Assembly (NCBI GenBank): GCA_963585895.1
Contig: OY757939.1
Location: forward strand, 60,596,320 to 60,660,319
DNA length: 64,000 nucleotides
Direction: 5' to 3'
Origin: Sepioteuthis lessoniana
Lineage: Eukaryota > Mollusca > Cephalopoda > Myopsida > Loliginidae
The translations under genes were made by a program, and so were the position numbers. Shown in pieces: positions 12,002 through 22,859 of the stretch (position 1 is the stretch's first letter; every line of letters begins with the position of its first letter). The notes beneath the pieces were generated by a model. That model saw only the letters and a list, made by a program, of their open reading frames with translations, made no database searches and was not told the origin of the DNA.

Positions 12002-12003
<2 letters not shown>
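11468..12003 (+). mobile_element. K-family element, complete
   Basis: About 535 bp with the 5' end (ATTGCCCAGTCAGCTGGGGC), core, array of four to five units and the 3' hairpin tail (GGTTGATATGCCATAAAACC). It follows another K directly in the same orientation, giving a K-K dimer, and ends in a (TA)n tract. Confidence 0.9.

Positions 12004-12060
<57 letters not shown>
12004..12060. repeat. (TA)n(CA)n microsatellite
   Basis: TA tract passing into CA and then poly-A, placed exactly at the 3' end of a K element. It probably grew from the element's simple-repeat tail. Confidence 0.95.
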
Positions 12061-12061
12061 A

Positions 12062-12225
12062 AAAAAAAAGGAATCCAAATATTCTCCCTCCAGGTATAAG
12101 CCTGAGCTCTTTAACCTTCATATGGCAACTGGTTTAGGAGAAGGTAGACTGAATTCAAACTAGTACTCCAATTAAAATTGACCAAGTGTTGCATCTTGCT
12201 CGTGGCAGAGGAGTTAAGTAAATTC
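12062..12225 (+). mobile_element. SINE A, 3' half
   Basis: Matches SINE A from TTCTCCCTCCAGGTATAAGC through GAAGGTAGACTGAATTC to GTGTTGCATCTTGCTCGTGG. The tRNA-like head is missing and a microsatellite stands in its place. Confidence 0.75.
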
Positions 12226-12564
12226 ATACAAGAGCTTAACACAAAAATTGCAATATCTTAAGTATTCAAATTACATGTGTTCTCTAACAACACATTCCTG
12301 TAGTAAAAAAGCAGTTTGACACAGAGTTCTTCATGGTCATCAATGTTCTGGATTGCTTCTCTTATGAATCAAATTATGTCAACCAACAGTGTGTGGGTTT
12401 TCTTGCCAACAGTATCTTTTTATCTTCAATAATATCATGGCAAAGGACAATTCATGGAAATGAAGTTTGATGATTGAAGTGATCATTATATTGTCCTGTC
12501 CTCTTTCAGGGTATATATTTACCCAAATTCTCTACTATATGCAGGATTTGACACAGTGCAATTT

Positions 12565-12815
12565 TTTTTTTAAGTGGAGTACAACTGGCTTGAATTTATA
12601 GTTTTTCTTTTGGCAGACTGATTGCCTAACCAAGGATAAAGAGCCTACTATTTACCTATACTTGTGGAGAGAAGAGATGGAATCATACCTTTTTTAAGGG
12701 CATTAGAATTAAAGTGAAATACAAACAGCCTCATCCAGTAATCGGAATCTGGTCATTATGTTTCTTTCTTAAGATGATAACCATTAGGTCATGCATCTCC
12801 AACATAGTAGGTAAA
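12565..12815 (-). mobile_element. SINE A, minus strand, diverged
   Basis: Reverse of SINE A: AGTGGAGTACAACTGGCTTG, CCAAGGATAAAGAGCCTACT, AAGGGCATTAG, CATCCAGTAATCGGAATCTG, ending near CATTAGGTCATGCATCTCC, the A-box side. Confidence 0.6.
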
Positions 12816-12884
12816 TATCCCATCTTGAGAAAAAAAACAAAAAACAAACAATATGCTAAACATTTACATCTTTACCCCCCCCCA

Positions 12885-13275
12885 CTTACCATGGTATAAT
12901 GGTTAGCACACAAGTTTCAGTTATTACTGATTGATTATATTTTATGGTATATCAACCAGTCAAAGGTTAAGAAATTGTATTCATTATGTGTTCATATTTA
13001 CATTTTTTGTGTGTAGTTGTTGAGTTTTTTTTTTTTTTTTTTGTACACTGTCCTCTGAAATACGTTAATTTTTAGATCTATTCTACCTATAGATGGGACC
13101 CTAACAGGTGGACCTGGGAGTAATGGCAATGATAGGGTACTCCACACCCAAGGACAGGAGCCACACTATCAGATGCAATTTAGTGCCATACCTGGGGTAC
13201 ACCTTTTCCCAAGGGATGGGAGGGGTCTTATCCTTCTACATGGGGGAACAGTCAGCATATTAACAGGACAGAATT
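12885..13275 (-). repeat. K-family (subfamily KB) copy with SINE C head scrap
   Basis: A short tRNA-like scrap (ACCATGGTATAATGGTTAGC) at 12889-12910 is followed by a KB tail (TTTTATGGTATATCAACCAG), an AT-rich interval with a T18 run, and the KB core (GATGGGACCCTAACAGGTGG, GACCTGGGAGTAATGGCAAT) with the 5' end near 13265. KB differs from K by lacking the CAGTTTAAATGTC array. Confidence 0.6.
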
Positions 13276-13574
13276 ATGAATAAGTAGCAAGTTTAATTTT
13301 CACAAGGTGAATAGAATTTATATCAGTTTGATGGAATTAATTGGTCTTCCAAACAGCACAGGCTATCTCATCTAAAAGGGAAAGGATCAGATTTATTGCT
13401 TGACATGTCATTTTTGAGGAAGGAAAATTGAGTTAGGACTATTTTCACCACTGCCAACCTGGAAAGGTTACTTCCTAAGAGGTGACCATGTTAAATTGAC
13501 CTTGTGTCACATTCAGCCATCTTGATGGAGATGAGTAAACTCCATCTTTTTAAGGAGTCTCATACTTAGGGTCT

Positions 13575-13770
13575 GGATAAGTTTGTTTGCATTTCACTTC
13601 ATGCTAATGCCCTTGAGAAAGGCATGAGTCCATCTGTCCTCCCGCAAGCTATAAGAAAAAAGTAGGGCAAACTGATTAAAAAAACCAGTGTAGTAGAAAG
13701 AAAACTAAATCCAAACCAACATATAAATTGACCTTGTGTCACATCCATCCATAGAGGGATTAGGTTGATA
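13575..13770 (+). mobile_element. SINE A, 3' two-thirds
   Basis: TGCATTTCACTTCATGCTAA, TGCCCTTGAGAAAGGCATGA, then AGTAGGGCAAACTG and GACCTTGTGTCACATCCATC, all SINE A landmarks. The head is degraded. Confidence 0.65.
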
Positions 13771-13789
13771 CATACTTAAGGCCTTGTTC

Positions 13790-13918
13790 TAAATCCAAGC
13801 TAGATTTAGTTTAGTAAAAGGACTATAATGGTTAGTGAGCTAGGCTAGCAGGCCATTGATTTTCACTTGGTGACCCATACTTCTGCACTCATGCCAAACT
13901 AAACTTAATTTAGTAAAT
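13790..13918 (+). mobile_element. SINE C (tRNA-derived)
   Basis: Head TATAATGGTTAGTGAGCTAG resembles a pol III A box. The tail ends CATGCCAAACTAAAC and AGTAAATTA, shared with copies at 26030, 36288 and 45470. Confidence 0.55.
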
Positions 13919-13974
13919 TATTCTTTTCAAACCCCTGCAGCATTGCTTGGAAATAAATACACCCCAAACAATTT

Positions 13975-14240
13975 TTTTTATTAAAAGTTATTTTCTAAAA
14001 CCAAAAGATACCAAGATTTTATTTCTAGTGAAACATTACAATCAAAATGGATATTATTAGGTATTATTCATTACCAAACTCTACAACTAAATGAAAATTA
14101 ATATGTAATGTTCCGAAAATAAGAACACTGCTTTAAAAAGAATTCAATATTGTAAGCATATTTACTAACCAAACTTTTTTATTTTAATGCTGTAGAATTT
14201 TTAAATAATATCTTATAATATCCAATTGTATAATCAACTC
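13975..14240 (+). repeat. Dispersed AT-rich repeat RX, copy 1
   Basis: Shares ATGCTGTAGAATTTTTAAAT, TCTTATAATATCCAATTGTA and AATGGATATTATTAGGTA with 14985-15110, 19440-19570 and 22640-22850. Not classified. Confidence 0.45.
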
Positions 14241-14324
14241 ATCATAAAAGGTATACTGACAGCATGGATTTCTTTGTCTTTCTCTCACCATCCATCCCTA
14301 TTGGTTATCACTCTTGATAAATCT

Positions 14325-14690
14325 TCTAAGCAGCATCCAGTATCGTTAGAGAGCTGATTAAAATAAGTTTTTGCTGGTCAGCCAATACTGGTGTGCCTGT
14401 GTGTAGGAGTCCATTGGAGAACATTGTTTATGAGTTCTTTCTTCTCAAGTAGTTGCCAACTTGTTTTACTTGGATGGTTTGGGAGATGCGATTTTGTAGA
14501 ATGCTGCTTCTAGGATTTGTTCAAAACAGCATGCAGCATCCTTGTGTAATTCACATGTAGCCTTTTCTCCAGGCATTTCATTGAATGCCAAATGGTGCAA
14601 CCATACAATAGTATTGACATGCCTATAGCTTGGAAGAATTCCCATTTAATCAGAGATACAGCATTGAAGAAAAAAAGTCTCACCAAATAT
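14325..14690 (-). pseudogene. RTE-like LINE C-terminal fragment
   Basis: The minus strand reads FNAVSLIKWEFFQAIGMSIL, YGCTIWHSMKCLEKRLHVNY and TRMLHAVLNKS, the end of the RT thumb of RTE-like LINEs. Decayed C-terminal codons continue left to about 14330 (CACACCAGTATTGGCTGACC on minus). SINE B starts at its right edge. Confidence 0.7.
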
Positions 14691-14945
14691 ACATAAGTTG
14701 ATCTTAGTCGAGGATGACCCAAAGGCTCCCTTTACAATAGCTACTGCACTGAGGTGTAGGGTAGGGTGCTACTCCATTTCCTGGATTGCTCCACTTTACC
14801 CTTGATTCTCATCTTATAGTGCTGAGTGCTAAGCAAAGCTGCATCAAGTGCCATTTTTTGAGTCTTTAGTATGACTTGATCTAGGATTGAACCCAGGTCT
14901 CCCAGACCATTGGCGAACACTCTACTTATTAGGCCAATGGCCCAG
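14691..14945 (-). mobile_element. SINE B, full length
   Basis: On minus: tRNA-like head GGCCATTGGCCTAATAAGTA with A box and B box (GGGTTCAATCC), then an A-rich stretch, AGCACTATAAGATGAGAATC, AATGGAGTAGCACCCTACCC, and the end GGGAGCCTTTGGGTCATCCT, TCGACTAAGATCAACTTATG. Copies at 16031, 20055, 27582, 37323, 53758 and 57505 share this order. Confidence 0.85.
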
Positions 14946-14984
14946 TTAAAATATATGTAACAATCCAAAAAATTCTCTTCCCAT

Positions 14985-15112
14985 ACAAAATTCTATATTA
15001 TAAGCATATTTTCAAACCAAACTTGATATCTTTCTTTATTTCAGTACTGTAGTTTTATAATAAGCAATATCTAATAATATCCAGTTGCATAATGTGCCAC
15101 TATAAATTCTGG
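14985..15112 (+). repeat. Dispersed repeat RX, copy 2
   Basis: TTCAGTACTGTAGTTTTATA, ATCTAATAATATCCAGTTGC and TAATGTGCCACTATAAATTC match RX. Confidence 0.45.
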
Positions 15113-15117
15113 TTTGT

Positions 15118-15362
15118 TTTATTTGTTTTTTCTAATGTCATAATCAATCATCATAGGTTAATTAATGACAAAACCATCCTTAAAGAAGAACTGTAGTGGT
15201 ACTATTTATCTCTTAGCTTGATGGTATAAGGGTTCATGCCTTTCCCAAAAGTATTAGTCCACACCACAAAGGAATGTAATAGCACAACAGGAGTATGAAT
15301 TTAATTACTACAATGTTGCAGTTCAGTATGTTAACCACTACACCATGGAGATTTTCCCTAAA
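15118..15362 (-). mobile_element. SINE D: tRNA-like head joined to a K-type 3' tail
   Basis: On minus: head CATGGTGTAGTGGTTAACAT (A box), B-box-like area, TTTGGGAAAGGCATGAACCC, AGTACCACTACAGTTCTTCT, then the K tail (GGATGGTTTTGTCATTAATT, AACCTATGATGATTGATTAT). Sister copies: 44165 (+) and 63145 (-). Confidence 0.7.
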
Positions 15363-15574
15363 ATTCTGGTAAATTTGATGTAAAATGAAATTAAGGGCAT
15401 ACTTATTTACGGGTGATACCTCATAAGTAGAGTATTTTCAAAAGGGTGGATATCCTAGGGTTCAATCTAAAGAGACAATTACATTAGTTTTTAAAGTGCT
15501 CTTTGCATGGCGATTATCTTAATAGAAAATATAATTTGTGTCCAGAGTTCTAATTTTGAATGAATCTGTTCATG

Positions 15575-15775
15575 TTTTACTTTGTGCCAATGCCCTTAGG
15601 GAAAGACAGGAATCCATCCCCTCTTGCTATGGGTAAATAATAACGCAGACTTTTTTTTTAGCCTTGGTATAGCAATTAGTCAACAAAAAGAAAAATTGAT
15701 TTCAAACCAGCTGTATTCCACATAAAGATTGACCTTGGGTCACATCCTGCTCATGGTGGAAGAGTTGGATAAAAA
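15575..15775 (+). mobile_element. SINE A, 3' two-thirds
   Basis: TTTTACTTTGTGCCAATGCC, CCCTCTTGCTATGGGTAAAT, TAGCCTTGGTATAGCAATTA and TGACCTTGGGTCACATCCTG follow the SINE A order. The tRNA-like head is not recognisable. Confidence 0.7.
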
Positions 15776-16030
15776 CATAAGTTTTTAATTTGTTTTAGCC
15801 TTCCACAAAGGCTTGTCTCCCAGACAAAATAGCATAACCATCTCCAGAAATCAAAGTGGCAACAAGTTCTGTTAATATTGAAGCTATTAAGGTAAAGTAT
15901 TTTTGTCAGTTTTAATTACAGCTACTGAGAATGACATTCCAGCACATCCTAAATGCAGGTCTAATTTCACAGTCATGTTTATTCACATAACAAAAATATT
16001 TAGAACAACTCTTCAGTATAATTGAATGCA

Positions 16031-16238
16031 CGTAAGTAAGTTAAGTTGGCAACTTTAGTCGAGGGTGACACAAAGGCTCCCTTTTCAATAGCTACTACAC
16101 CGAGGTGTAGTAGCTACTCCATTACCATGATTGCTTCACTTTACTCTTGATCCTCACCTTTTAGTGCTGAGTGCTAAGCAAGGCGGTATCAAATACCATT
16201 TTTTGAGTCTTTGGTACGACTCAACCTGGGATTTGCAG
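16031..16238 (-). mobile_element. SINE B, head truncated
   Basis: The SINE B body is complete from the 3' end (AAGTTAAGTTGGCAACTTTA on plus) to GACTCAACCTGGGATTTGCA. At 16239 it joins a K-family 5' end fragment (TCTTATTCCCTTTACAGGGA to TTGCTGAGAGGG, ending near 16296). Confidence 0.8.
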
Positions 16239-16299
16239 GGGTCTTATTCCCTTTACAGGGAATATAGTCAGCATATTCTAAGTCTTGCTGAGAGGGTGA

Positions 16300-17160
16300 A
16301 GTGTGTATCAAGGAATGTTAAAGGATAAGCGTTTGGTGAAACTGGAGCTTTGGTTCTCTTGTGGAAGCTTGGTTATTCAGATCAGCTACTCTACCCTTCA
16401 ACTATGAAAGCCATAGGTATTGTAAATGCTTAAAATCACACCTATAACTCATTCTTATTTAGGTCTCCAGTCTGTCAGTACCATGTTTATAACTGTTGGT
16501 ATTACCCATGAGTAGTTTGGTTGTTTTTTTATGTAATATCAACCCTTGCAGGTTATTTAATGCTAAATCTTATACTACAGAAATCACAATGTGTGCTTTA
16601 GTCTGGGCAATTTCAGATTTGCAACAACTGCAGTTTATAAGGAATCATTTTCAACAATTTCTGCAAAATTTTCCATGTAGTCCAGTGTGCAATTTTTAAC
16701 TCCTGATCTGCCGTTCTTTTAGAAGCCTTAATTTTTGGCACCCTGGCTGACAAGAGAAAACCTGGTGCTACTGAAAAGCCTTAATAAACTTCAAGTATTT
16801 AGCTACAAAATCATGTATCATGAGTGTCAATACATTTAATTTTTTAAATATATTTGAAACTTATTCCTAAATTAAGAAAAATGAAGAAAATTCTTTAATA
16901 TTAAAATCACAATTAGAAAAAAAAAACAAAAAAAAAACACATCAACAGCTTTCTTAAATTTGGTATTAAATAAGCTAGTCTCATAAACCTGAAGCAAATT
17001 AGGTAAAATCAGATAAAATGTATTGGTTCAAGTCATAAATAATTTCTGTATTTTAAAAGCAAGCTGTAACTATGCATTTCAAACTTCCAGTGTTTTAAAC
17101 GCAACTGGAAATTACCAGATTAAAGAGTGCCTTCATTGGTCATTCTTATTTCATAAGTGA
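16300..17160. other. AT-rich sequence, K-tail scrap only
   Basis: A K tail (TTATGTAATATCAACCCTTG, GGTTATTTAATGCTAAATC) lies at about 16527-16568. The rest shows no gene or clear repeat. Confidence 0.5.
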
Positions 17161-17179
17161 GGGAGTTTGTATCATAACT

Positions 17180-17647
17180 TAATCTATGATCTCAAGCCTC
17201 TAAAATGGAAAAACTGAAAGTGCATATTCAATATGTAATGTTGTGGGAGTTTAAGAATAACAAAAATGCCATAGAAACCACTAAGAAAATTTGTGATGTT
17301 TAAGGCCAGGAGGTTATTACCGACCACCAAGTCTAAAACTGGTTTTCAAAGTTTTGTTCTGCCAATACATTATACAGAGATGAACCCAAACCAGAAAACA
17401 TCAGACCTCAATCAAAATGCTTTAAGAAAATTGAGGGAACACAATCCATGCAAAAGTATTCAAGAACTAGCACTTAATCTCAACACATCCCAATACACAA
17501 TCTGCTGCCACTTGAAAAAGATAGGAAAACTGGGCATTTGGGTTTCTCAGTTTTAGAAGAATAAGGAAATTTGCATATACATAGCAATATCCTCTTTCAA
17601 GGCAAAAACAAAAATAACTTGTTTCTCAAGAATAACATTACAGGTGA

Positions 17648-17684
<37 letters not shown>

Positions 17685-17900
17685 TTCATGACAAAGTTCA
17701 ATGCAAAAGGTAGTGGATTGGCAAGAATCAATCTCTACAGCCTACTCCAAAGGTGAAGCTTCATGAAAGAAAAGTTATGTTGCGTGTATAGGGAGATCAC
17801 TGCAGTATTATTAATCTTTAAACCACGACCAGACACTCAATGCAGACATAACCTCAACAGCTGCTTCTTAGGAAGATAAGTTGAAAACGTTTCTTTGTGA
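17180..17900 (+). pseudogene. Mariner transposase relic (mos1/irritans-type)
   Basis: The plus strand starts NKNAIETTKKICDV, as in mariner N-termini. Next comes KTSDLNQNALRKLREHNPCK followed by SIQELALNLNTSQYTICCHL, a helix-turn-helix region, and KIGKLGIWVS (KLGVWVPH motif). After an oligo-A expansion at 17649-17679, the central part gives IGKNQSLQPTPKVKLHERKV, MLRVYREITAVLL and FKPRPDTQCRHNL. The catalytic middle is frameshifted and the C-terminal PD-APSD region is absent. This is a different lineage from the SETMAR-like copies. Confidence 0.75.
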
Positions 17901-18078
17901 GTTTGAAACCAGTTGAATCTTACTAAGAAATCAACAAGCTACTTAATAAATAGCAAGAGATGCTTCACAATAACGGCGAATATACTATTGATTGAAATTA
18001 ATCTGTTCATGAAGGAATTACATTTTACTTAAATGGAAATTATCACTCAACCCAATAGATGCCTATCAAACTTCAAAT

Positions 18079-18373
18079 AGGAGGTGCCCGTGGTGTAATC
18101 GTTATCGCCGTAGGAAATGAACACAGCGACACGAGTTCAAATCCTGGACGAGACTGATTGCATTTCACATAGCACTAATACTCTTGGGAAAGGTATGAAT
18201 CCAATTATTCTCCCTCCAGCTATGGGTAAATAGTAGGGCAGACTAGGTTCTTCAGCCTTGGTGAGGCAACTAGTCTAGGAGAAGGAAAACTGAATTCAAA
18301 CCTGTTAAACTCCGCTTAAAAACTGACCTTGTGTCATATCCTGCCCGAGCAGAGGGGTTGGGTAAATAGGATT
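18079..18373 (+). mobile_element. SINE A, full length with 11-bp target duplication
   Basis: Reference copy of about 295 bp. Head GTGCCCGTGGTGTAATCGTT (A box), B box ACGAGTTCAAATCCTGG, middle TTGCATTTCACATAGCACTA, TTGGGAAAGGTATGAATCCA, CTCCAGCTATGGGTAAATAG, TCAGCCTTGGTGAGGCAACT, end GACCTTGTGTCATATCCTGC and GAGGGGTTGGGTAAATAGG. AAACTTCAAAT is duplicated at 18068-18078 and 18374-18384. A tRNA-derived pol III retroposon moved by a LINE. Confidence 0.9.
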
Positions 18374-18636
18374 AAACTTCAAATCTCACATCTCTTTCCA
18401 AGGGGTTCCATCCTTTACAGATAATACTATTAAATATTTCAGCCACAAGAGCTGAGATCAGTGATCACCAGCCTGAATTTGTATGAACTTAAAAAATTAG
18501 CAATTTTTCTTTTGGGTGGGGGGGCATAAAAAAATACGCTGTAAAGTCCTGATGAGGTTAATTTCCTAGTTTTAGTTTTTATTCCATTTTAAAAATTGTT
18601 GCCTCTTAAGTATTTTCATTACCTTAAAGTAACCTA

Positions 18637-19012
18637 TTAACACACTGTTGGCAGGGCTTAGAATACACTGATTGTATCTATTGCAGAGTGGGTAAGACCT
18701 CCTCCCCCAAAGAGGTATCAAGAGTATGATACTAAACTGCATTTGGTGATAAGGCTCCAGTTCTCTTCATTGCCATTACTCCCAAGTCCACTCTGACCTG
18801 GAATGGTAATATCTGTTAGGGTCACATTTATAGGTTAAATAGATATGTTTATGAATTACTCCTATATGATAGGACTGTGTGCAAAAAAAAATCATAAGAA
18901 ACAACTACACAAATAATGTAAATACAAGAGTACAATGAATGCTATTCCCTTACCTCTAAGTATAAAATAACCCTAGATGGGTTGACATGCCATCAAAATC
19001 AATCAAATCCAA
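18637..19012 (+). mobile_element. K-family (KB) element
   Basis: 5' end AACACACTGTTGGCAGGGCT, core TCATTGCCATTACTCCCAAG, CCACTCTGACCTGGAATGGT, and tail AAATAACCCTAGATGGGTTG, ACATGCCATCAAAATC. The tail hairpin (ATGGCA...TGCCAT form) is kept. The CAGTTTAAATG array is replaced by AT-rich sequence. Confidence 0.7.
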
Positions 19013-19439
19013 CTTATTGGTATGTTTAAGTTTTGTCATCTAGATCTTTAAAGTTAATCAGAAACCTGATAGGAGCTGGACCATATTTCAAATGATAGAT
19101 AAAATAAAATATAACTATGTTACAATCTTGTTGAACAAAGCTAAGCAAGTGTTTGGAGGAACAAGTGATCATATTTCTTTGCAAAATAGAAAGAAAGAAA
19201 AAAAAATCAAAGGGAATAAAAAAAAGAAAATGATACACATCAGAAAATGTAAAGAGAAACTCAGATTGATGTAAAGTTTTATGTACAAATCTTAAAGGGA
19301 CATAGTGATAGAAAAACAATTAGAAAGTAGGAGCAGTAGACAAAATCCAAAGGCAGACATATAGAGTAATATCCCTCCACCCCTGACTATCAAGGAGAGG
19401 AGGGGGAAAGAAGCCTAAAATATGAACATGCAAGAGTCA

Positions 19440-19570
19440 AAACATAAGTACGCCCCTTATATACAATTTTAGTTTTGGCAACGGTTTCAATCCTGTAGAG
19501 TTTAGTAATAAATAATGTCTAATAAGTTCAGCTTGGATTGTATAATGTTCCACTAGAAATAATAAAATCC
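19440..19570 (+). repeat. Dispersed repeat RX, copy 3
   Basis: CAATCCTGTAGAGTTTAGTA, TGTCTAATAAGTTCAGCTTG and TATAATGTTCCACTAGAAAT match RX. Confidence 0.45.
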
Positions 19571-19875
19571 TGGTGTTTAGAAGAATTAACTTTATCTAAA
19601 AAATTGGTTGAGGCATAATTATTTAGTATGTGTACTACTCAAGTTCGTATGAGCAACGGCTGTCCATTTATAAATACATAAGCAGAACTAGCCCAAGAGT
19701 AAAAATATCCTAAAGCACATTATGTAAGAATTTATTCTACAAAAGCTTTGGGAGATTTTTCTTAACAAGCATATACTTTTTGATTGGTATATTGAATTAA
19801 AACTTTGAAATCACACTTCCAAAAGAAAGAAATTTCAAATTATCATAAATAAAATTCAAAGATAAATAATAAACT

Positions 19876-19990
19876 CAGTGGTTCTCAAACTTTTGGTATT
19901 TTTTTTTTTTTGTTAACTCTGGTGGACCCCCATAGCCATTTGAGGTTTAAAAAAACCCTATGGCATTTATACAATAAAATATTATTAGGA
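19876..19990 (+). repeat. hAT-like non-autonomous element end
   Basis: CAGTGGTTCTCAAACTTTTG starts a sequence with GGTGGACCCCCATAGCCATT. The CAGTGGTTCTCAAACTTT terminus is typical of hAT elements. The opposite end was not found. Confidence 0.45.
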
Positions 19991-20054
19991 ATATAAAAAA
20001 TGTATTAAAAAAATTGTAAAAATATTTTGTGTACAGTAGAAATATAACTTATTG

Positions 20055-20124
20055 TACATAAAGCAAGTTTGCCAATTGTCCAGAAAACCAGGGTTCAATC
20101 CCAGGTTGAGTCCAACCAAAGACT

Positions 20125-20157
<33 letters not shown>

Positions 20158-20312
20158 CCTAACTTAACACTGAGCATTATAAGGTGCAGATCAAGGGTAA
20201 AGTGGGGCAATCTTAGGAAAGTAGTAGTACCCTCCCCTACACCTTTCTGTAGTAGCTATGGAAAAGGGAGCCTTTGGGTCATCCTCGACTACGGTCACCA
20301 ACTTTACTTTAG
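20055..20312 (+). mobile_element. SINE B with expanded oligo-A
   Basis: Head end with B box (GGGTTCAATCCCAGG), GACTC(A)29 at 20126-20154, TGAGCATTATAAGGTGCAGA, then AGCCTTTGGGTCATCCTCGA and CACCAACTTTACTTTA. The internal A-run has expanded from the A6 of other copies. Confidence 0.8.
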
Positions 20313-21420
20313 ATTATATGAAAAGTAGTAAAATAAGTCATAAATATACAAGGACCTACTTATTAAAAAAGATACTTTAGCACTATTTTATTCAATGCAA
20401 GCCTTGTGGTTGATGCTGCTTTGCTAGTTTTGCAATATTTGGCTCAAACATTGTCAATGATAAATCACCTCTGTACCATGTTGAGTTGAATATGAGCTTT
20501 TGATTGTAAGTTAGAGTTGAAATCATATTCAACAAGGGAAGATGAAGGAAAAGCAGTAACAACTACACTTTCTCCCAGAGTAGTGGATATTTTTAAACAA
20601 TGTCATTACTTTTCCGAGTATTATGTGTCCAATCTTTAAATCTTGATTTGAATATTTTATCACTGCTATTTAATACGATTCTCAAATCTATATCAATAGC
20701 AGTGACTGCAAACAAAAGTATCACTCAATGTGGTACATTTAGCTCAAGTAGGTTGCTAAACTGAGCTTGCATATCACTGTATACAATACTATCATGGACA
20801 CTCCAGTTTACTATTTTACTCATGTGAACTCCACTTGAGTACCACTGGTCATCACATTATCTATTGAGGCAGTAGTCCTTCATTAATATAAGTTTGAGTA
20901 AAGATGATAGAAAAATAAAAAAAATAAGCCTTTCATGACTGGTAATTAGGTAATGAACGTAAACGTTTTATCTATCTTTAATGACATAAAATGGCACTAA
21001 AGCTTTTGCTTATGCACTTAGGTGCAGAGCAGCATTCCCAAGGCTTTTTTAAAAATTTGCTTCCTGAATAAATATGATTTTTTTTTCCTTCATTAATTCA
21101 GATTTGTGTGACTGTAGACACCAATTTGCTTCCAGTACAAATGAGACCTTTCTGATTAATTTTACTCAAAAAAGATATGGGATACCCTCATCTATAAGTA
21201 GGGGTAGCATTCCTGTAGGTGCTAATTTCATTGCTTACTGATTAATTCTAGATCAAAATTATTCACCACCCCCTCAACAGTCAAATCAAACTGAAACCAC
21301 AACCTTCCACTATAACACCAAAGTTAAGCAATGGTGAACCAACTCAGAACTTAGATGAGTGACTACTTAGTAATAGCAAGAAAGTCTAGTAAACAACATT
21401 AACTCCATTATCATTTTTAT
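20313..21420. other. AT-rich sequence without recognised features
   Basis: No coding stretch or known repeat was recognised. Confidence 0.5.
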
Positions 21421-21422
21421 AT

Positions 21423-21985
21423 TGATTTTAATGGCATGTCAACCAAGCTGGGGATTATTTTATGCCTAGAGGTTAGAGAATTGCTTTCATTGTACATTTA
21501 TAGTGTACTTATTTCTGAAGAGGTTTTTTTTTCATTGTGATGATATCAAGTATTCCTATCTAATAATTTGCACACAATTGTAGTGTTTCAAGTATTCATA
21601 TCTAATCCTGATAATTATGATTTCAAGTAATTTTTTCTCTTTAATAATCATTTGTTAGATCACAATTTCAAGCAACTAATGATAATCTTTAAACTACTAT
21701 AGCTTCAAGTAACTATTCATTCATAATAAAAAATAATTTAATTATAAGGTATCAAGTATTCCTATTAAATACAAATGATTTTTCAAACAGATCAATTTGA
21801 CCCATAGATGGGACCCTAACAGGTACTACCACTCCGAGACAGAGTGGACCTGGGAATAAAGATGTACTCTACACTATATCTGGATCCTCATCAGACCCAG
21901 TATAGTGTCCCTGCCCCTTTGAGGGCTCTTACTCCACTGTAGGAGATAAATCCAGTATATTCTGAGCTCCACTGACAGGGGGACT
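21423..21985 (-). mobile_element. K-family (KB) element, near full length
   Basis: Left: tail TTTTAATGGCATGTCAACCA and GGGATTATTTTATGCC. Middle: repeated TTTCAAGTATTCATATCTAA-type units. Right: core ATAGATGGGACCCTAACAGG, CACTCCGAGACAGAGTGGAC and 5' end AGTATATTCTGAGCTCCACT, GACAGGGGG. Confidence 0.75.
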
Positions 21986-22044
21986 TCATTTTCCCCAGTG
22001 CATGTGTATGGCAAATTATGACAATTTTTTTTTTATTAGAGCAA

Positions 22045-22250
22045 CACATTCTAAATGCTCTAACTTAGAGAACAAAGTCATTTATAGTCCAATTGGTAAC
22101 TGAATGATAATTGTATGAGTTTTTGGTTTTTCTTGAAAGTCATTTTTTAATCATTCAAATTCTTAATATAACAAAGCTGTGAAATATTAGTTAAAATCCT
22201 TCACTCTTTTCTAAAGTGAATCATCATAGATTGCTGTTAAATACAAGCTA
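22045..22250 (+). repeat. Dispersed repeat with ATGCTCTAACT, copy 1
   Basis: Shares AAATGCTCTAACT, an ACTGAA(C/T) segment and CATTCAAATTCTTAATATAA with 55745-55940 and 60480-60730. Unclassified. Confidence 0.4.
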
Positions 22251-22639
22251 ATGAATTCACAGGTCATTTAATAGTTTTTTTTGTTTTGCTTTTTTAAAAT
22301 TACCAAATAAAAGTATAAGTGGTTCTATATACCAATTTTTAATGGTAACTAATAAAAACAGATGTCATAAAGGGTTCAAATATCCAAGATAGCAGTGACT
22401 ATATTAAGCAATAGGTAATGACCAGTAGATCATTTCTAAACTAATATGACACCACTTTAAACCCTAAAAACCAACTCCTAACTACAAGGGAGAAAAAAGT
22501 ATTATGCATAATCAATATTTGAGTAACTATGTAATCAATGGTCACTAATTCAAAACTAAGAGATTAGAAGCAAATTGTGTATTTTTTTTAAATACTTATG
22601 AATATTACTGTATACAATATTACCTATAAGTGTATCCCT

Positions 22640-22850
22640 AACAATCTTTTTTTAAAAAGTTAATTTTAAAAATGGATATTATTAGGTACTAACTTCTAAA
22701 ACCCTTCAGCATATACATTAATGCAATTTTATTTTTGGTTAGAGTTTCAATGCAGTAGACTTTTGGTAATGATACCTGAATTTTTATTGTATAATGCTCC
22801 ACTAGAAAAAAAAATCCTGCTATCTTTAGTTAAGACATTTTATTAAAAGG
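22640..22850 (+). repeat. Dispersed repeat RX, copy 4
   Basis: AATGGATATTATTAGGTACT, TTTCAATGCAGTAGACTTTT and TGTATAATGCTCCACTAGAA match RX, the longest of its copies. Confidence 0.45.
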
Positions 22851-22859
22851 AAAAAAAAG

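Noticed and set aside
18083-18160. Possible tRNA gene
   Set aside because: A and B boxes are present but no acceptor or anticodon stem folds properly, and target duplications show it is a SINE head.
19026-19319. 97-codon minus ORF
   Set aside because: Phenylalanine-rich translation of an A/T-rich stretch with no domain or homologous pattern.
21890-21925. CTGATGAGGATCC on minus as a hammerhead
   Set aside because: No GAAA follows at a suitable distance and no stem I pairing exists. It is K core sequence.
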